Assembly (NCBI GenBank): GCA_003131985.1
Contig: PKWH01000125.1
Location: 1-12,428, forward strand
From: Acidobacteriota bacterium
GTDB taxonomy: Bacteria > Acidobacteriota > Terriglobia > Acidiferrales > UBA7541
Reading direction: 5' to 3'
Length of the DNA: 12,428 nucleotides
Below are positions 1 to 6,648 of the stretch, piece by piece (position 1 is the stretch's first letter; the number at the start of each line of letters is the position of its first letter). The translations under genes and the position numbers were made by a program. A model generated the notes under the pieces. That model saw only the letters and a list, made by a program, of their open reading frames with translations. It was not told the origin of the DNA and did no database searches.

Positions 1-1398
1 TGCCATCAGGTTCGCGACGGCCACTCGTTCGCCAAGCCTCCCGTTTCGAAGCGCTACGACGTTGTGATCGTTGGCGGAGGGGTAAGCGGATTGAGCGCGG
101 CTTACTTTTTGCAGAAACACGATTTTCTCCTGCTCGAAAAAGAACCTCACTGGGGAGGTAACGCGACCCTCGGGGATTATGAGGGTCAGCCGTTTTGTAC
201 CGGCTCTGCTTTTGACTACGCCGGCACTGCAAGCGATCACCTCGCGCGCGAACTCGGATTGGCTCCTCTGCCAATCAACTGCGCCGATCCAACAATCGTC
301 AACGGCAAATGGGTCGCGGACACGTGGGGCGCGGGCCTTGACGAGCTTCCCTACCCCGCTTCCGTGCGCGAAAGCTTCAAGAAATTTCGAAAAGACATGC
401 TCGCGCTGTCGGCCGACAAAAATCAAAAACAATTCGATAATGTTCCACTCTCAAAATACTTAAAGCCATACGCGCCGGAAGTAAAACTGTGGTGGGATAG
501 CTATGGCCCGTCTAATTATGGCGCCACATCGGACGACACCTCCACGATGGTTGCGCTCGATGAACTGAGAGACATGGCTAGCGCGGCCGAACACGACACG
601 CGCATCACGCTGCCCGGCGGAAACGCCACGTTGGCACTAAAGCTTGCCGAAACTCTTCACGCGAAATCCTCCGACAGAGTGATCGGCGGCGCGACAATCG
701 TCGCCGTAGACCCGCAGAAAACAGAAGTTCACGTTACCTATTTTCACGGAAACGCGCTGCGCACCGTCGCCGCCAAATTCGTGGTCATGGCCACGCCCAA
801 ATTGATCACTTGGCGGATCGTCTCCGGACTTTCAGACGATCAAACGGAAGCTATGAGGTCATTTCGCTATTGCCCGTATCTTGTGATCAACGCGATCTAC
901 GACAAACCTGTCTACAACCGCGCCTACGATACATGGTGCCCCGGGAACACATTCTGCGATGTAGTGGTGGCGGATTGGGTGATGCACAATCAACCGGACT
1001 ACAAACAGAAAAACAATATCCTTACGTTTTACACGCCGGTATCGGAGTTGCATCGGGACAAGCTTCTGCAAATTGCAGGATGCCAGCGCATTGCACAGAA
1101 TGTCTTGCGCGATTTCCAGAAGCTCTTGCCGGAATTCTCCGCGGAGCCAATCGAGGTACACGTCTACCGCCGCGGCCATCCTATGTTTCTGTCTGCCCCC
1201 GGAGTATTCACCAAAATAATTCCGGCGGCGAACCAGCCGCTTGAGCGGGTCTTCTTTGCGAATACAGATTCCGTCGGACCTGAGTCGTTGGTTTATGGTG
1301 CGGTGGAAGCATCTCGTCGGGCTGCGGACTGGACCGAAAAGCGGTTGGCTGGCGCGACTCCATCGGCAGCGCGCGTGACCGCTGGATTCTCGAAATGA
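1..1398 (+). CDS. FAD-dependent amine oxidoreductase, spermidine dehydrogenase-like (5' partial)
   Basis: Flavoprotein of the NAD(P)/FAD-binding amine oxidase type, probably oxidising an amine or polyamine with FAD. The reading frame is open from the first base of the window, and the translated residues before the Rossmann motif include HQVRDG. That recalls the segment just ahead of the FAD fold in spermidine dehydrogenase-like proteins, so the start is probably upstream and the GTG at 64, which sits inside the first beta strand, is not the start. Counting from base 1, YDVVIVGGGVSG (residues 19-30) gives the GxGxxG dinucleotide-binding motif, followed by a glutamate in LLLEKE and the GG doublet of HWGGNA. 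Near the C-terminus, RVFFANTDSVGPES and YGAVEASRRAA match the second FAD-contact region of amine oxidases. The gene ends with TGA. It shows no functional link to the heme genes. Family assignment is firm; the substrate is a guess, and a desaturase- or PPOX-like oxidoreductase is possible. Confidence 0.8.
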   Translation, partial: CHQVRDGHSFAKPPVSKRYDVVIVGGGVSGLSAAYFLQKHDFLLLEKEPHWGGNATLGDYEGQPFCTGSAFDYAGTASDHLARELGLAPLPINCADPTIVNGKWVADTWGAGLDELPYPASVRESFKKFRKDMLALSADKNQKQFDNVPLSKYLKPYAPEVKLWWDSYGPSNYGATSDDTSTMVALDELRDMASAAEHDTRITLPGGNATLALKLAETLHAKSSDRVIGGATIVAVDPQKTEVHVTYFHGNALRTVAAKFVVMATPKLITWRIVSGLSDDQTEAMRSFRYCPYLVINAIYDKPVYNRAYDTWCPGNTFCDVVVADWVMHNQPDYKQKNNILTFYTPVSELHRDKLLQIAGCQRIAQNVLRDFQKLLPEFSAEPIEVHVYRRGHPMFLSAPGVFTKIIPAANQPLERVFFANTDSVGPESLVYGAVEASRRAADWTEKRLAGATPSAARVTAGFSK

Positions 1399-1485
1399 TC
1401 TCCTATTTCAACGGTCTTTTGTAACGCCGGAGGGTCCGCCGCTTTTCTTAGCGGAGGTTATGCAGGCAGTTCTCAGCACGAAAAA

Positions 1486-1519
1486 AAAGGACACCCGAGA
1501 GAGAAACCGGGTGTCCTTT
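1486..1519 (-). terminator. Intrinsic terminator for the minus-strand gene 1571-2239, possibly bidirectional
   Basis: A perfect 12-bp inverted repeat (AAAGGACACCCG at 1486-1497, CGGGTGTCCTTT at 1508-1519) encloses a 10-nt loop. Bases 1481-1488 are eight A's, so an RNA read leftward has the hairpin followed by eight U's, which is a textbook rho-independent terminator about 50 nt past the stop of the minus-strand gene. Read rightward, only three T's follow before ACTTAT, so termination of the amine oxidoreductase transcript ending at 1398 would be weaker. Confidence 0.9.
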
Positions 1520-1570
1520 ACTTATCTTCCCCGCCAGAGAAAGATTTCCTGCGAATTGACACTTATGTGC

Positions 1571-2239
1571 TTACGGATGCCCCACCACGCTCAAATTGTG
1601 AACTCCCGAAAAAATCGAGCCCCCCGTGCTTGCTGATTGCGGCACCCACCACGTGCGCCGCACGAAATTGTATTGGCTGCGCTGCATGTGACGCGCAAGT
1701 ACATCCAGCAAAGCCGGCCCCACTTGTATCGCCGCATAGATCGCGGGCGAATGCGCGAACGGCCGCATCATCGGATCCTCTTCCTTCGCGCCGCGGGAAA
1801 TTGCCTCGCGCGTCGAGTAAGCATCGAACGCGGCAGCGCTGTGCTCCAAAATCATCAGCGCCAGCCACTCACGCCGCGAAGGGACCGATTCCGCCTCTCG
1901 AGTCGCGTATCGTTTCTCATTCCCTTCCGGAATTCGAATCGTCGAAAACGATTGCGAGTTTTGCGCCACCAACATCGTTGTCACACCGGGCTGTCGCCCC
2001 TTATCAGTCGCGTAAATTGAGTCCATCTTTAAGCGAGCAGTGCCGGAAGAGGTTGAACTCGATTCTTCGAGCGCCTTTGAATTCTTCGCGCATGAAATGG
2101 ACGTATCAATCATCGGGGCCACTAATTTCGTATCCTCCGCTGACGCAGAAACATTCGCGACTGAGGGCGAGACCAGGGCCGGCAGAATGGGCTGCGCCGA
2201 TTGAAATCCAATAAAAATCACCACGACAGCTAACAACAT
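1571..2239 (-). CDS. Hypothetical envelope protein with N-terminal signal or anchor segment
   Basis: Unassigned protein of 222 aa from the chosen ATG at 2239. This start follows AGGAG (2251-2255) by 11 nt and puts a hydrophobic run (LLAVVVIFIGF) at the very N-terminus, as in a signal peptide or membrane anchor. An upstream in-frame ATG at 2299 gives 242 aa but has no visible ribosome binding site. Roughly residues 30-120 are rich in Ser, Ala, Thr and Glu and look like a low-complexity linker. The last 100 residues look conserved and structured: a helix with LEHSAAAFDAYSTREA, then EEDPMMRPFAHSP, a hydrophobic helix IYAAIQVGPALLDVLA, and an aromatic, Gly-rich tail with RRTWWVPQ and GGSIFSGVHNL. 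From memory this tail resembles uncharacterised proteins of Acidobacteriota; I cannot name a function. It is probably monocistronic, with a strong terminator behind it. Confidence 0.75.
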   Translation of the reverse strand: MLLAVVVIFIGFQSAQPILPALVSPSVANVSASAEDTKLVAPMIDTSISCAKNSKALEESSSTSSGTARLKMDSIYATDKGRQPGVTTMLVAQNSQSFSTIRIPEGNEKRYATREAESVPSRREWLALMILEHSAAAFDAYSTREAISRGAKEEDPMMRPFAHSPAIYAAIQVGPALLDVLARHMQRSQYNFVRRTWWVPQSASTGGSIFSGVHNLSVVGHP

Positions 2240-2250
2240 GGAAGGGGTAA

Positions 2251-2255
2251 CTCCT
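2251..2255 (-). promoter_or_regulatory. Ribosome binding site that decides the start at 2239
   Basis: On the minus strand AGGAG lies 11 nt before the ATG at 2239. The spacing is slightly long but far better than anything before the upstream ATG at 2299, so it supports the shorter protein that begins directly with the hydrophobic segment. Confidence 0.5.
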
Positions 2256-2299
2256 AGCCTAGACCGCGCAATACAGAATGCACACGTAGTACCACCCAT

Positions 2300-2569
2300 C
2301 TGCTCACGTTAACTGCTGTGTATGCAGCGGTTCAGCGGGCCTTTCACATACGGGATGCCCTAGGAAATGGGTTTAATGAGCCATCCCCTGGAAAACTCTT
2401 TCCTCACGACATCGCTCGGCTCGCTGGGGCAAATCCTTCGCCGAAAAATGTCTGCTTCGAATCTATTTCGCCTACCGCCAAACACTTCTGAGATCAACTG
2501 AGCCGATACCCACTCTTGCGCTTAGTGTTCTGTGTCCTTAAGATGGCTCTCCTGATGGCTAGTGGAACC
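2300..2569. other. Divergent intergenic region before hemL
   Basis: This stretch separates the minus-strand hypothetical gene from hemL and should hold the promoters of both. The whole gene-free interval is 2240-2569 if the chosen starts are right. I find no coding region with codon structure and no clear -35/-10 pair. A TTTAAT at 2372-2377 has no matching -35 element. A short imperfect inverted repeat (GGGATG 2352-2357, CATCCC 2382-2387) is within chance expectation. Confidence 0.4.
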
Positions 2570-3889
2570 ATGAAGAACAAAGACGCAAAGCCCGAAAGGG
2601 ATCGCCCTCGTTCGTCGGAAACATTCGAGCGCGGGAAGAAAACTTTGGTCGGCGGCGTTAACAGTCCTGTCCGCGCCTTTCGCGCTGTGGGCGGAACGCC
2701 TCTGGTGATTGACCACGCCAAAGGCGCCCGACTGTTCGACGTAGATGGCCACGAGTACATCGACTTCGTTTGTTCGTGGGGCGCTCTGATTTTAGGGCAC
2801 GCGCATCCGGATATTGTCTCCGCAATTTCCGATCAGGCGTCCCGCGGCACAAGCTTCGGGATGACTTCGCCGCTCGAAATCGAACTGGGCGAGAAAATCA
2901 CGAATGCCATCCCGTCGGTCGAAATGGTCCGCTTCGTCAACTCTGGAACCGAAGCCGCAATGTCCGCCGTTCGCCTGGCGCGTGCGTTCACGCAGCGCGA
3001 TCTCATCGTCAAGTTCCAAGGTTGTTACCATGGCCACTCCGATGGCTTTCTCTCTGAGGCGGGCTCGGGCCTTGCCACCCTCGGCATTTCCGCTTCTCCC
3101 GGTGTTCCGGACGCTTTCGCGAGTCTGACCTTAAACACGCCCTACAACGATTTGGAAGCGGTCGAAAATCTCTTCAAGCAACATCCCGGAGGAATTGCGG
3201 CTGTGATCGTCGAGCCTGTGGCGGCGAATATGGGGGTCGTTCCACCTGCTTCAGGTTTTCTTGAAGGCTTGCGCGCCATTACGAAGAAAGAGAAGGCTCT
3301 GCTGATCTTCGACGAAGTGATTACAGGCTTTCGCCTGGCCTACGGTGGAGCTCAAAGCATTTACAAAATCGACCCTGATCTCACAGTGATGGGGAAAATT
3401 ATCGGTGGCGGCCTTCCTGTTGCGGCATACGGCGGCAAACGAGAAATCATGGAGCAGATCGCGCCGCTCGGACCCGTTTATCAGGCCGGGACGCTTTCGG
3501 GCAATCCACTCGCAATGCGGGCCGGGCTCGCAACGCTTCCCAAACTCGAAGCTCGGAAGTTTTATGAGGACCTGAATAGCAAAACCAAGCGCCTCGCAGA
3601 CGGGTTGCGCTCCGCGCTGAAAGAAGCAAACGTGCAGGGTCAGGTGAATCTCGCGGGTTCCTTGCTCACCATGTTTTTCACCGATCAGCCGGTTCGCAAT
3701 TACGCGGATGCAAAAACTTCCAATTCCACGCGGTTCGCCGCTTTCTTCCAGGAAATGCTCAAGCGCGGCATCTTCATCGCGCCTTCACAATACGAAGCGC
3801 TATTCGTTTCCGCCGCGCACACCGATGCCGACATCGATCGCGCCATCGCAGCGGCGCGCGAAAGCCTCGCGTCCATTCAGGGAGATTAG
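2570..3889 (+). CDS. hemL: Glutamate-1-semialdehyde 2,1-aminomutase
   Basis: PLP enzyme that converts glutamate-1-semialdehyde, made by HemA, into 5-aminolevulinate, completing the C5 route; cytosolic dimer in the family. Class-III aminotransferase features run in order: SETFERGKKTLVGGVNSPVRAF at the N-terminus, the phosphate-binding region VNSGTEAAMSAVRLARAF, CYHGHSDGFL, the cofactor-contact FDEVITGFRL, and the Schiff-base lysine in GKIIGGGLPVAAYGG (Lys276 from this start). PVYQAGTLSGNPLAM follows, which is diagnostic for HemL against other class-III aminotransferases. Length is 439 aa, close to the usual 425-435. I chose ATG 2570 because AGTGGA precedes it and the N-terminus fits the family; in-frame ATGs at 2543 and 2555 and a TTG at 2516 would only add up to 18 residues. 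It stands alone, convergent with hemB, 38 nt between the two stop codons and no clear terminator. Confidence 0.95.
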   Translation: MKNKDAKPERDRPRSSETFERGKKTLVGGVNSPVRAFRAVGGTPLVIDHAKGARLFDVDGHEYIDFVCSWGALILGHAHPDIVSAISDQASRGTSFGMTSPLEIELGEKITNAIPSVEMVRFVNSGTEAAMSAVRLARAFTQRDLIVKFQGCYHGHSDGFLSEAGSGLATLGISASPGVPDAFASLTLNTPYNDLEAVENLFKQHPGGIAAVIVEPVAANMGVVPPASGFLEGLRAITKKEKALLIFDEVITGFRLAYGGAQSIYKIDPDLTVMGKIIGGGLPVAAYGGKREIMEQIAPLGPVYQAGTLSGNPLAMRAGLATLPKLEARKFYEDLNSKTKRLADGLRSALKEANVQGQVNLAGSLLTMFFTDQPVRNYADAKTSNSTRFAAFFQEMLKRGIFIAPSQYEALFVSAAHTDADIDRAIAAARESLASIQGD

Positions 3890-3927
3890 CAGGCAGGACA
3901 CTCAGTGCAGAATGTTGCCGGCGGTCG

Positions 3928-4905
3928 TTAGCAAGCCTTCAGCCAGCGCGCAACGTCTTTCGCGTGATACGTCAGAATTATTTCCGCGCCCGCTCGCTGG
4001 ATACCTGTAAGAATCTCAAGCACCACGCGCTTTTCGTCGAGCCAGCCGCGTTGCACCGCCGCTTTCACCATCGCATATTCCCCGCTCACGTTATACGCGG
4101 CCACCGGAACGTCCAATTTCTCGCGCACGCGCTGAATGACGTCGAGATACGGCATCGCGGGCTTCACCATAATCATGTCCGCGCCCTCTTCCAGATCCAG
4201 CGCGACCTCCCGCAGAGCTTCGCGCGCGTTCGCGGGATCCATCTGATAACTGCGTCGGTCTCCGAATCGTGGAACGGACTGCGCCGCTTCTCGAAATGGA
4301 CCATAAAATCCTGAAGAATACTTGGCCGCGTAAGAAAGTATGGCTACATTCTCAAAGCCATTCTCGTCGAGCTTTTGGCGGATCGCGGCTACCCGGCCGT
4401 CCATCATGTCCGACGGCGCGACGATATCGGCGCCCGCGCGAGCGTGCGAAAGTGCCGCATCGGCCAGCAGTACCAAGCTTGGATCATTCAGGACTTCCTC
4501 GCCTTTGATCACGCCGCAGTGCCCGTGGCTTGTGTATTCGCACAGGCACACATCCGTCAGGACGATCAGGTCCAGCTTTGCCTTTCGTATCGCTTCAATC
4601 GAACGCTGCACCGCTCCATTTGCGTCGTAAGCCTCCGAAGCAAGTTCGTCCTTGTGTTCGGGCAAACCAAAAAGAATTACGGCGGGGATTCCCAGGTCCG
4701 CGACTTCGCGGCATTCCTCGACGATCTGATCCACCGATTGCTGGTAGATGCCCGGCATGGAGCTCACTTCGGTGCGAACGTTTTTACCTGGGCAAGCGAA
4801 CATCGGATAAACAAGTCCGCTCGTGGTGAGACGCGTCTCGCGAACCAATCCACGGAGGGCTTCGGTACGCCGCAGGCGTCGCGGCCGATGTATGGGAAAC
4901 GTCAT
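3928..4905 (-). CDS. hemB: Delta-aminolevulinic acid dehydratase (porphobilinogen synthase)
   Basis: Condenses two 5-aminolevulinate molecules into porphobilinogen; octameric cytosolic enzyme in the family. Both active-site lysines are present: Lys195 in SYAAKYSSGFYGPFR and Lys248 in MVKPAMPYLD. The metal site is DVCLCEYTSHGHCG with Cys120, Cys122 and Cys130, so this is the zinc-dependent type as in E. coli rather than the aspartate-rich magnesium type. Length is 325 aa, normal. The ATG at 4905 overlaps the hemD stop as ATGA, a coupling junction. The open frame extends to 5097, but those extra 64 residues are Arg-rich, lack family similarity and lie inside hemD, so I reject them. It is the last gene of the leftward operon. 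No strong hairpin is seen between its TAA and hemL, so read-through into antisense hemL is possible. Confidence 0.97.
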   Translation of the reverse strand: MTFPIHRPRRLRRTEALRGLVRETRLTTSGLVYPMFACPGKNVRTEVSSMPGIYQQSVDQIVEECREVADLGIPAVILFGLPEHKDELASEAYDANGAVQRSIEAIRKAKLDLIVLTDVCLCEYTSHGHCGVIKGEEVLNDPSLVLLADAALSHARAGADIVAPSDMMDGRVAAIRQKLDENGFENVAILSYAAKYSSGFYGPFREAAQSVPRFGDRRSYQMDPANAREALREVALDLEEGADMIMVKPAMPYLDVIQRVREKLDVPVAAYNVSGEYAMVKAAVQRGWLDEKRVVLEILTGIQRAGAEIILTYHAKDVARWLKAC

Positions 4906-5717
4906 GCGTGCCTCGCCGCCGAAGTCCGGCGCTGATAGAACTTTGCAATCGAATCCGCCAGACCCGCTGCGGAAGATTCGTTGGCTTCGATATCCACCCG
5001 TGCACCGTCCTCGCGCAGAGCGCGCGCCGTCGTCGGACCGATCGCCGCGAATTGCACCCGGTTCGAAAGCGCGGCAAGCTCCGCCGCGCCGACGCATTCA
5101 GACAAGAAGCGGAATGCGGATGGGCTGGCAAAAACAATCGCATCCACTTCCGCGTCACGGATACTCTTTAGGACTTTCGGATCCAGCGACACAGGCCCGG
5201 AGGTACGATACGCTACAATTTCGGTCACTTTGGCCCCAGCCGCTCGCAGAGCGTTCGGCAAACGATCGTCGGCTCGGTCACTTCGCGGCAAAAGAATTTT
5301 GCGGTCGCCAATCGCACCCCATAGTTCCTTGGCTAGCGCTTCGCCGCTGTGGTTTTTCGGAACCGTGTCCACTCGAAATCCTTCTCCGGTTGCTGCCGTT
5401 GCGGTCGCCGTCCCCACCGCCGCTACCAGAGGCCGCGGCGCCTGCAGTGCAGCCACATCCAAACCTAAGTCACCGATCCTCCGGCAGAAGAATCGTACCG
5501 CATTACGGCTGGTAAAAAGAATCCAGTCGAATCCGGAGAGACCCTGCAGCGCCGAGTCGAGCGCTCGCGAATCTTCGACCGCGGCAAAACTCACCGTCGG
5601 CAACAGGAGAACTTCGGCACCCAGGGCTTCGAGTGAATGCGCCAACTCGTGCGCTTGCTCCGTCGCGCGTGTGACTACCACGCGCTTTCCCGTCAGCGGT
5701 TTCTTAGCTGCGTCCAA
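4902..5717 (-). CDS. hemD: Uroporphyrinogen-III synthase
   Basis: Cyclises hydroxymethylbilane with inversion of ring D to give uroporphyrinogen III. The family is poorly conserved, but the expected landmarks are in order: GKRVVVTRATEQAHELAHSL at the N-terminus, FDWILFTSRNAVRFF, VAAVGTATATAATGEGF with the VPKNHSGEALAKEL loop, ILLPRSDRADDRLPNALRAAGAKV, VDAIVFASPSAFRFL and FAAIGPTTARALREDG. This two-lobed pattern plus its place between hemC and hemB makes the call secure. No ATG lies near the N-terminus. I favour TTG at 5717 (271 aa), which has a G-rich GGCGGGGC a few bases upstream and overlaps the hemC end by 14 nt. Another TTG at 5762 would add 15 residues without a visible binding site. It is a stand-alone HemD, with no fused CobA methyltransferase domain. 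It ends in the ATGA junction with hemB. Confidence 0.93.
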   Translation of the reverse strand: MDAAKKPLTGKRVVVTRATEQAHELAHSLEALGAEVLLLPTVSFAAVEDSRALDSALQGLSGFDWILFTSRNAVRFFCRRIGDLGLDVAALQAPRPLVAAVGTATATAATGEGFRVDTVPKNHSGEALAKELWGAIGDRKILLPRSDRADDRLPNALRAAGAKVTEIVAYRTSGPVSLDPKVLKSIRDAEVDAIVFASPSAFRFLSECVGAAELAALSNRVQFAAIGPTTARALREDGARVDIEANESSAAGLADSIAKFYQRRTSAARHA

Positions 5718-6648
5718 CGGAACGCCCCGCCAGTCGCAGAATCCTGTCCGCGCCCGCTTCAATCAGAACTTGGCCAAGCCGCACGCCGAGTTTTTCCGCT
5801 TCCCCTGGCTGCCCGCGCAATTCCTTTCGTACAAATTCCTTTCCGTCGGCGGAGAAGACACATGCTTCCAATCGCAATTCGCCCTTCTCCCGCCGCGCCC
5901 AGGCGCCGAGCGGAATCTGGCAGCCTCCTTCAAGCTCCCGCAGTAACGCCCGTTCCGCTGTTACGGCCTCGTGACTTTCGGGATCGTCGAGCGCAGCCAC
6001 GAACCGCAATGTTTCGCGATCGTCCGCGCGCGTTTCAATTCCAAGAGCGCCTTGCCCTACGGCGGGCAGCATAATTTCCGGCGGGAGAATTTCCGCGATT
6101 TTGTCACTGGCGCCAAGCCGGTTGATCCCAGCTGTCGCGAGCACGATTGCGTCAAATTCGCCCGCCGCAACTTTCTTCAGCCGTGTATCCACATTGCCGC
6201 GCAAATCGAGCAATTCAAGATCCGGCCTAAAATGGCGAACCTGAGCTTGCCGGCGAAGGCTGCTGGTGCCCACGCGCGCGCCGGACGCGAGATCCTTCAG
6301 TTTTGCGCCATCGTGAGAAATCAGGCAGTCGCGGACGTCCTCGCGCTTTGTTATCGCGGGAAATATAAGTCCGGCAGGATTCTCCGTAGGGACATCTTTC
6401 ATGCTATGAACCGCCAAGTCCGCAGTCCCGGCAAGCAGCGCTTCTTCCAGTTCCTTGATGAAAATTCCTTTAGTCCCCGCCTGCTCGCTCACCTCCGAAA
6501 CCGAGGAGCCTTGAAATTTATCACCCGAGGTGCGAATGCGAATCAGTTCCGATTCGATGCCATGCAACTGTGCGAGACGTTCGCGAATGTGATTTGCCTG
6601 CCACAGAGCGAGTGCGCTGCCACGCGTGGCAATACGCAACGGCTTCAC
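5704..6648 (-). CDS. hemC: Porphobilinogen deaminase (hydroxymethylbilane synthase)
   Basis: Polymerises four porphobilinogens into hydroxymethylbilane on a covalently bound dipyrromethane primer. The N-terminus MKPLRIATRGSALALWQA is typical. The catalytic aspartate is Asp85 in HSMKDVPT, the substrate-binding arginines are Arg132 and Arg133 in TSSLRRQAQ, and Cys243 in LEGGCQIPLG should carry the dipyrromethane cofactor. Each is one residue off the E. coli numbering (84, 131/132, 242), showing collinearity through the fold. Length 314 aa is normal. Start is GTG 6648, overlapping the hemA stop as GTGA, with GAGGA (6655-6659) at 6-nt spacing. It lies downstream of hemA and upstream of hemD in the operon. 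Confidence 0.97.
   Translation of the reverse strand: MKPLRIATRGSALALWQANHIRERLAQLHGIESELIRIRTSGDKFQGSSVSEVSEQAGTKGIFIKELEEALLAGTADLAVHSMKDVPTENPAGLIFPAITKREDVRDCLISHDGAKLKDLASGARVGTSSLRRQAQVRHFRPDLELLDLRGNVDTRLKKVAAGEFDAIVLATAGINRLGASDKIAEILPPEIMLPAVGQGALGIETRADDRETLRFVAALDDPESHEAVTAERALLRELEGGCQIPLGAWARREKGELRLEACVFSADGKEFVRKELRGQPGEAEKLGVRLGQVLIEAGADRILRLAGRSVGRS

Noticed and set aside
1435..1455. Possible terminator hairpin just after the amine oxidoreductase gene
   Set aside because: Only a 5-bp stem (TCCGC/GCGGA) and no T-run follows; the hairpin at 1486-1519 is far better.
1567..2214. Plus-strand open frame of 215 codons opposite the hypothetical gene
   Set aside because: Its translation is Pro/Ser/Arg-rich without structure, whereas the minus frame has a signal-like N-terminus, a ribosome binding site, a terminator and a domain-like C-terminus.
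2352..2387. Inverted repeat GGGATG/CATCCC upstream of hemL considered as an operator or riboswitch stem
   Set aside because: Six base pairs with a 24-nt loop is expected by chance, and no known riboswitch features surround it.
4906..5097. N-terminal extension of hemB
   Set aside because: Arg/Gly-rich residues not found in HemB, lying wholly inside hemD; the ATG at 4905 with the ATGA junction gives the normal protein.
4981..5946. Long plus-strand open frame (321 codons) opposite hemD and hemC
   Set aside because: It runs antisense to two genes with clear family motifs, has Arg/Ser/Ala-rich low-complexity translation and no recognisable domain; it is a GC-codon shadow.
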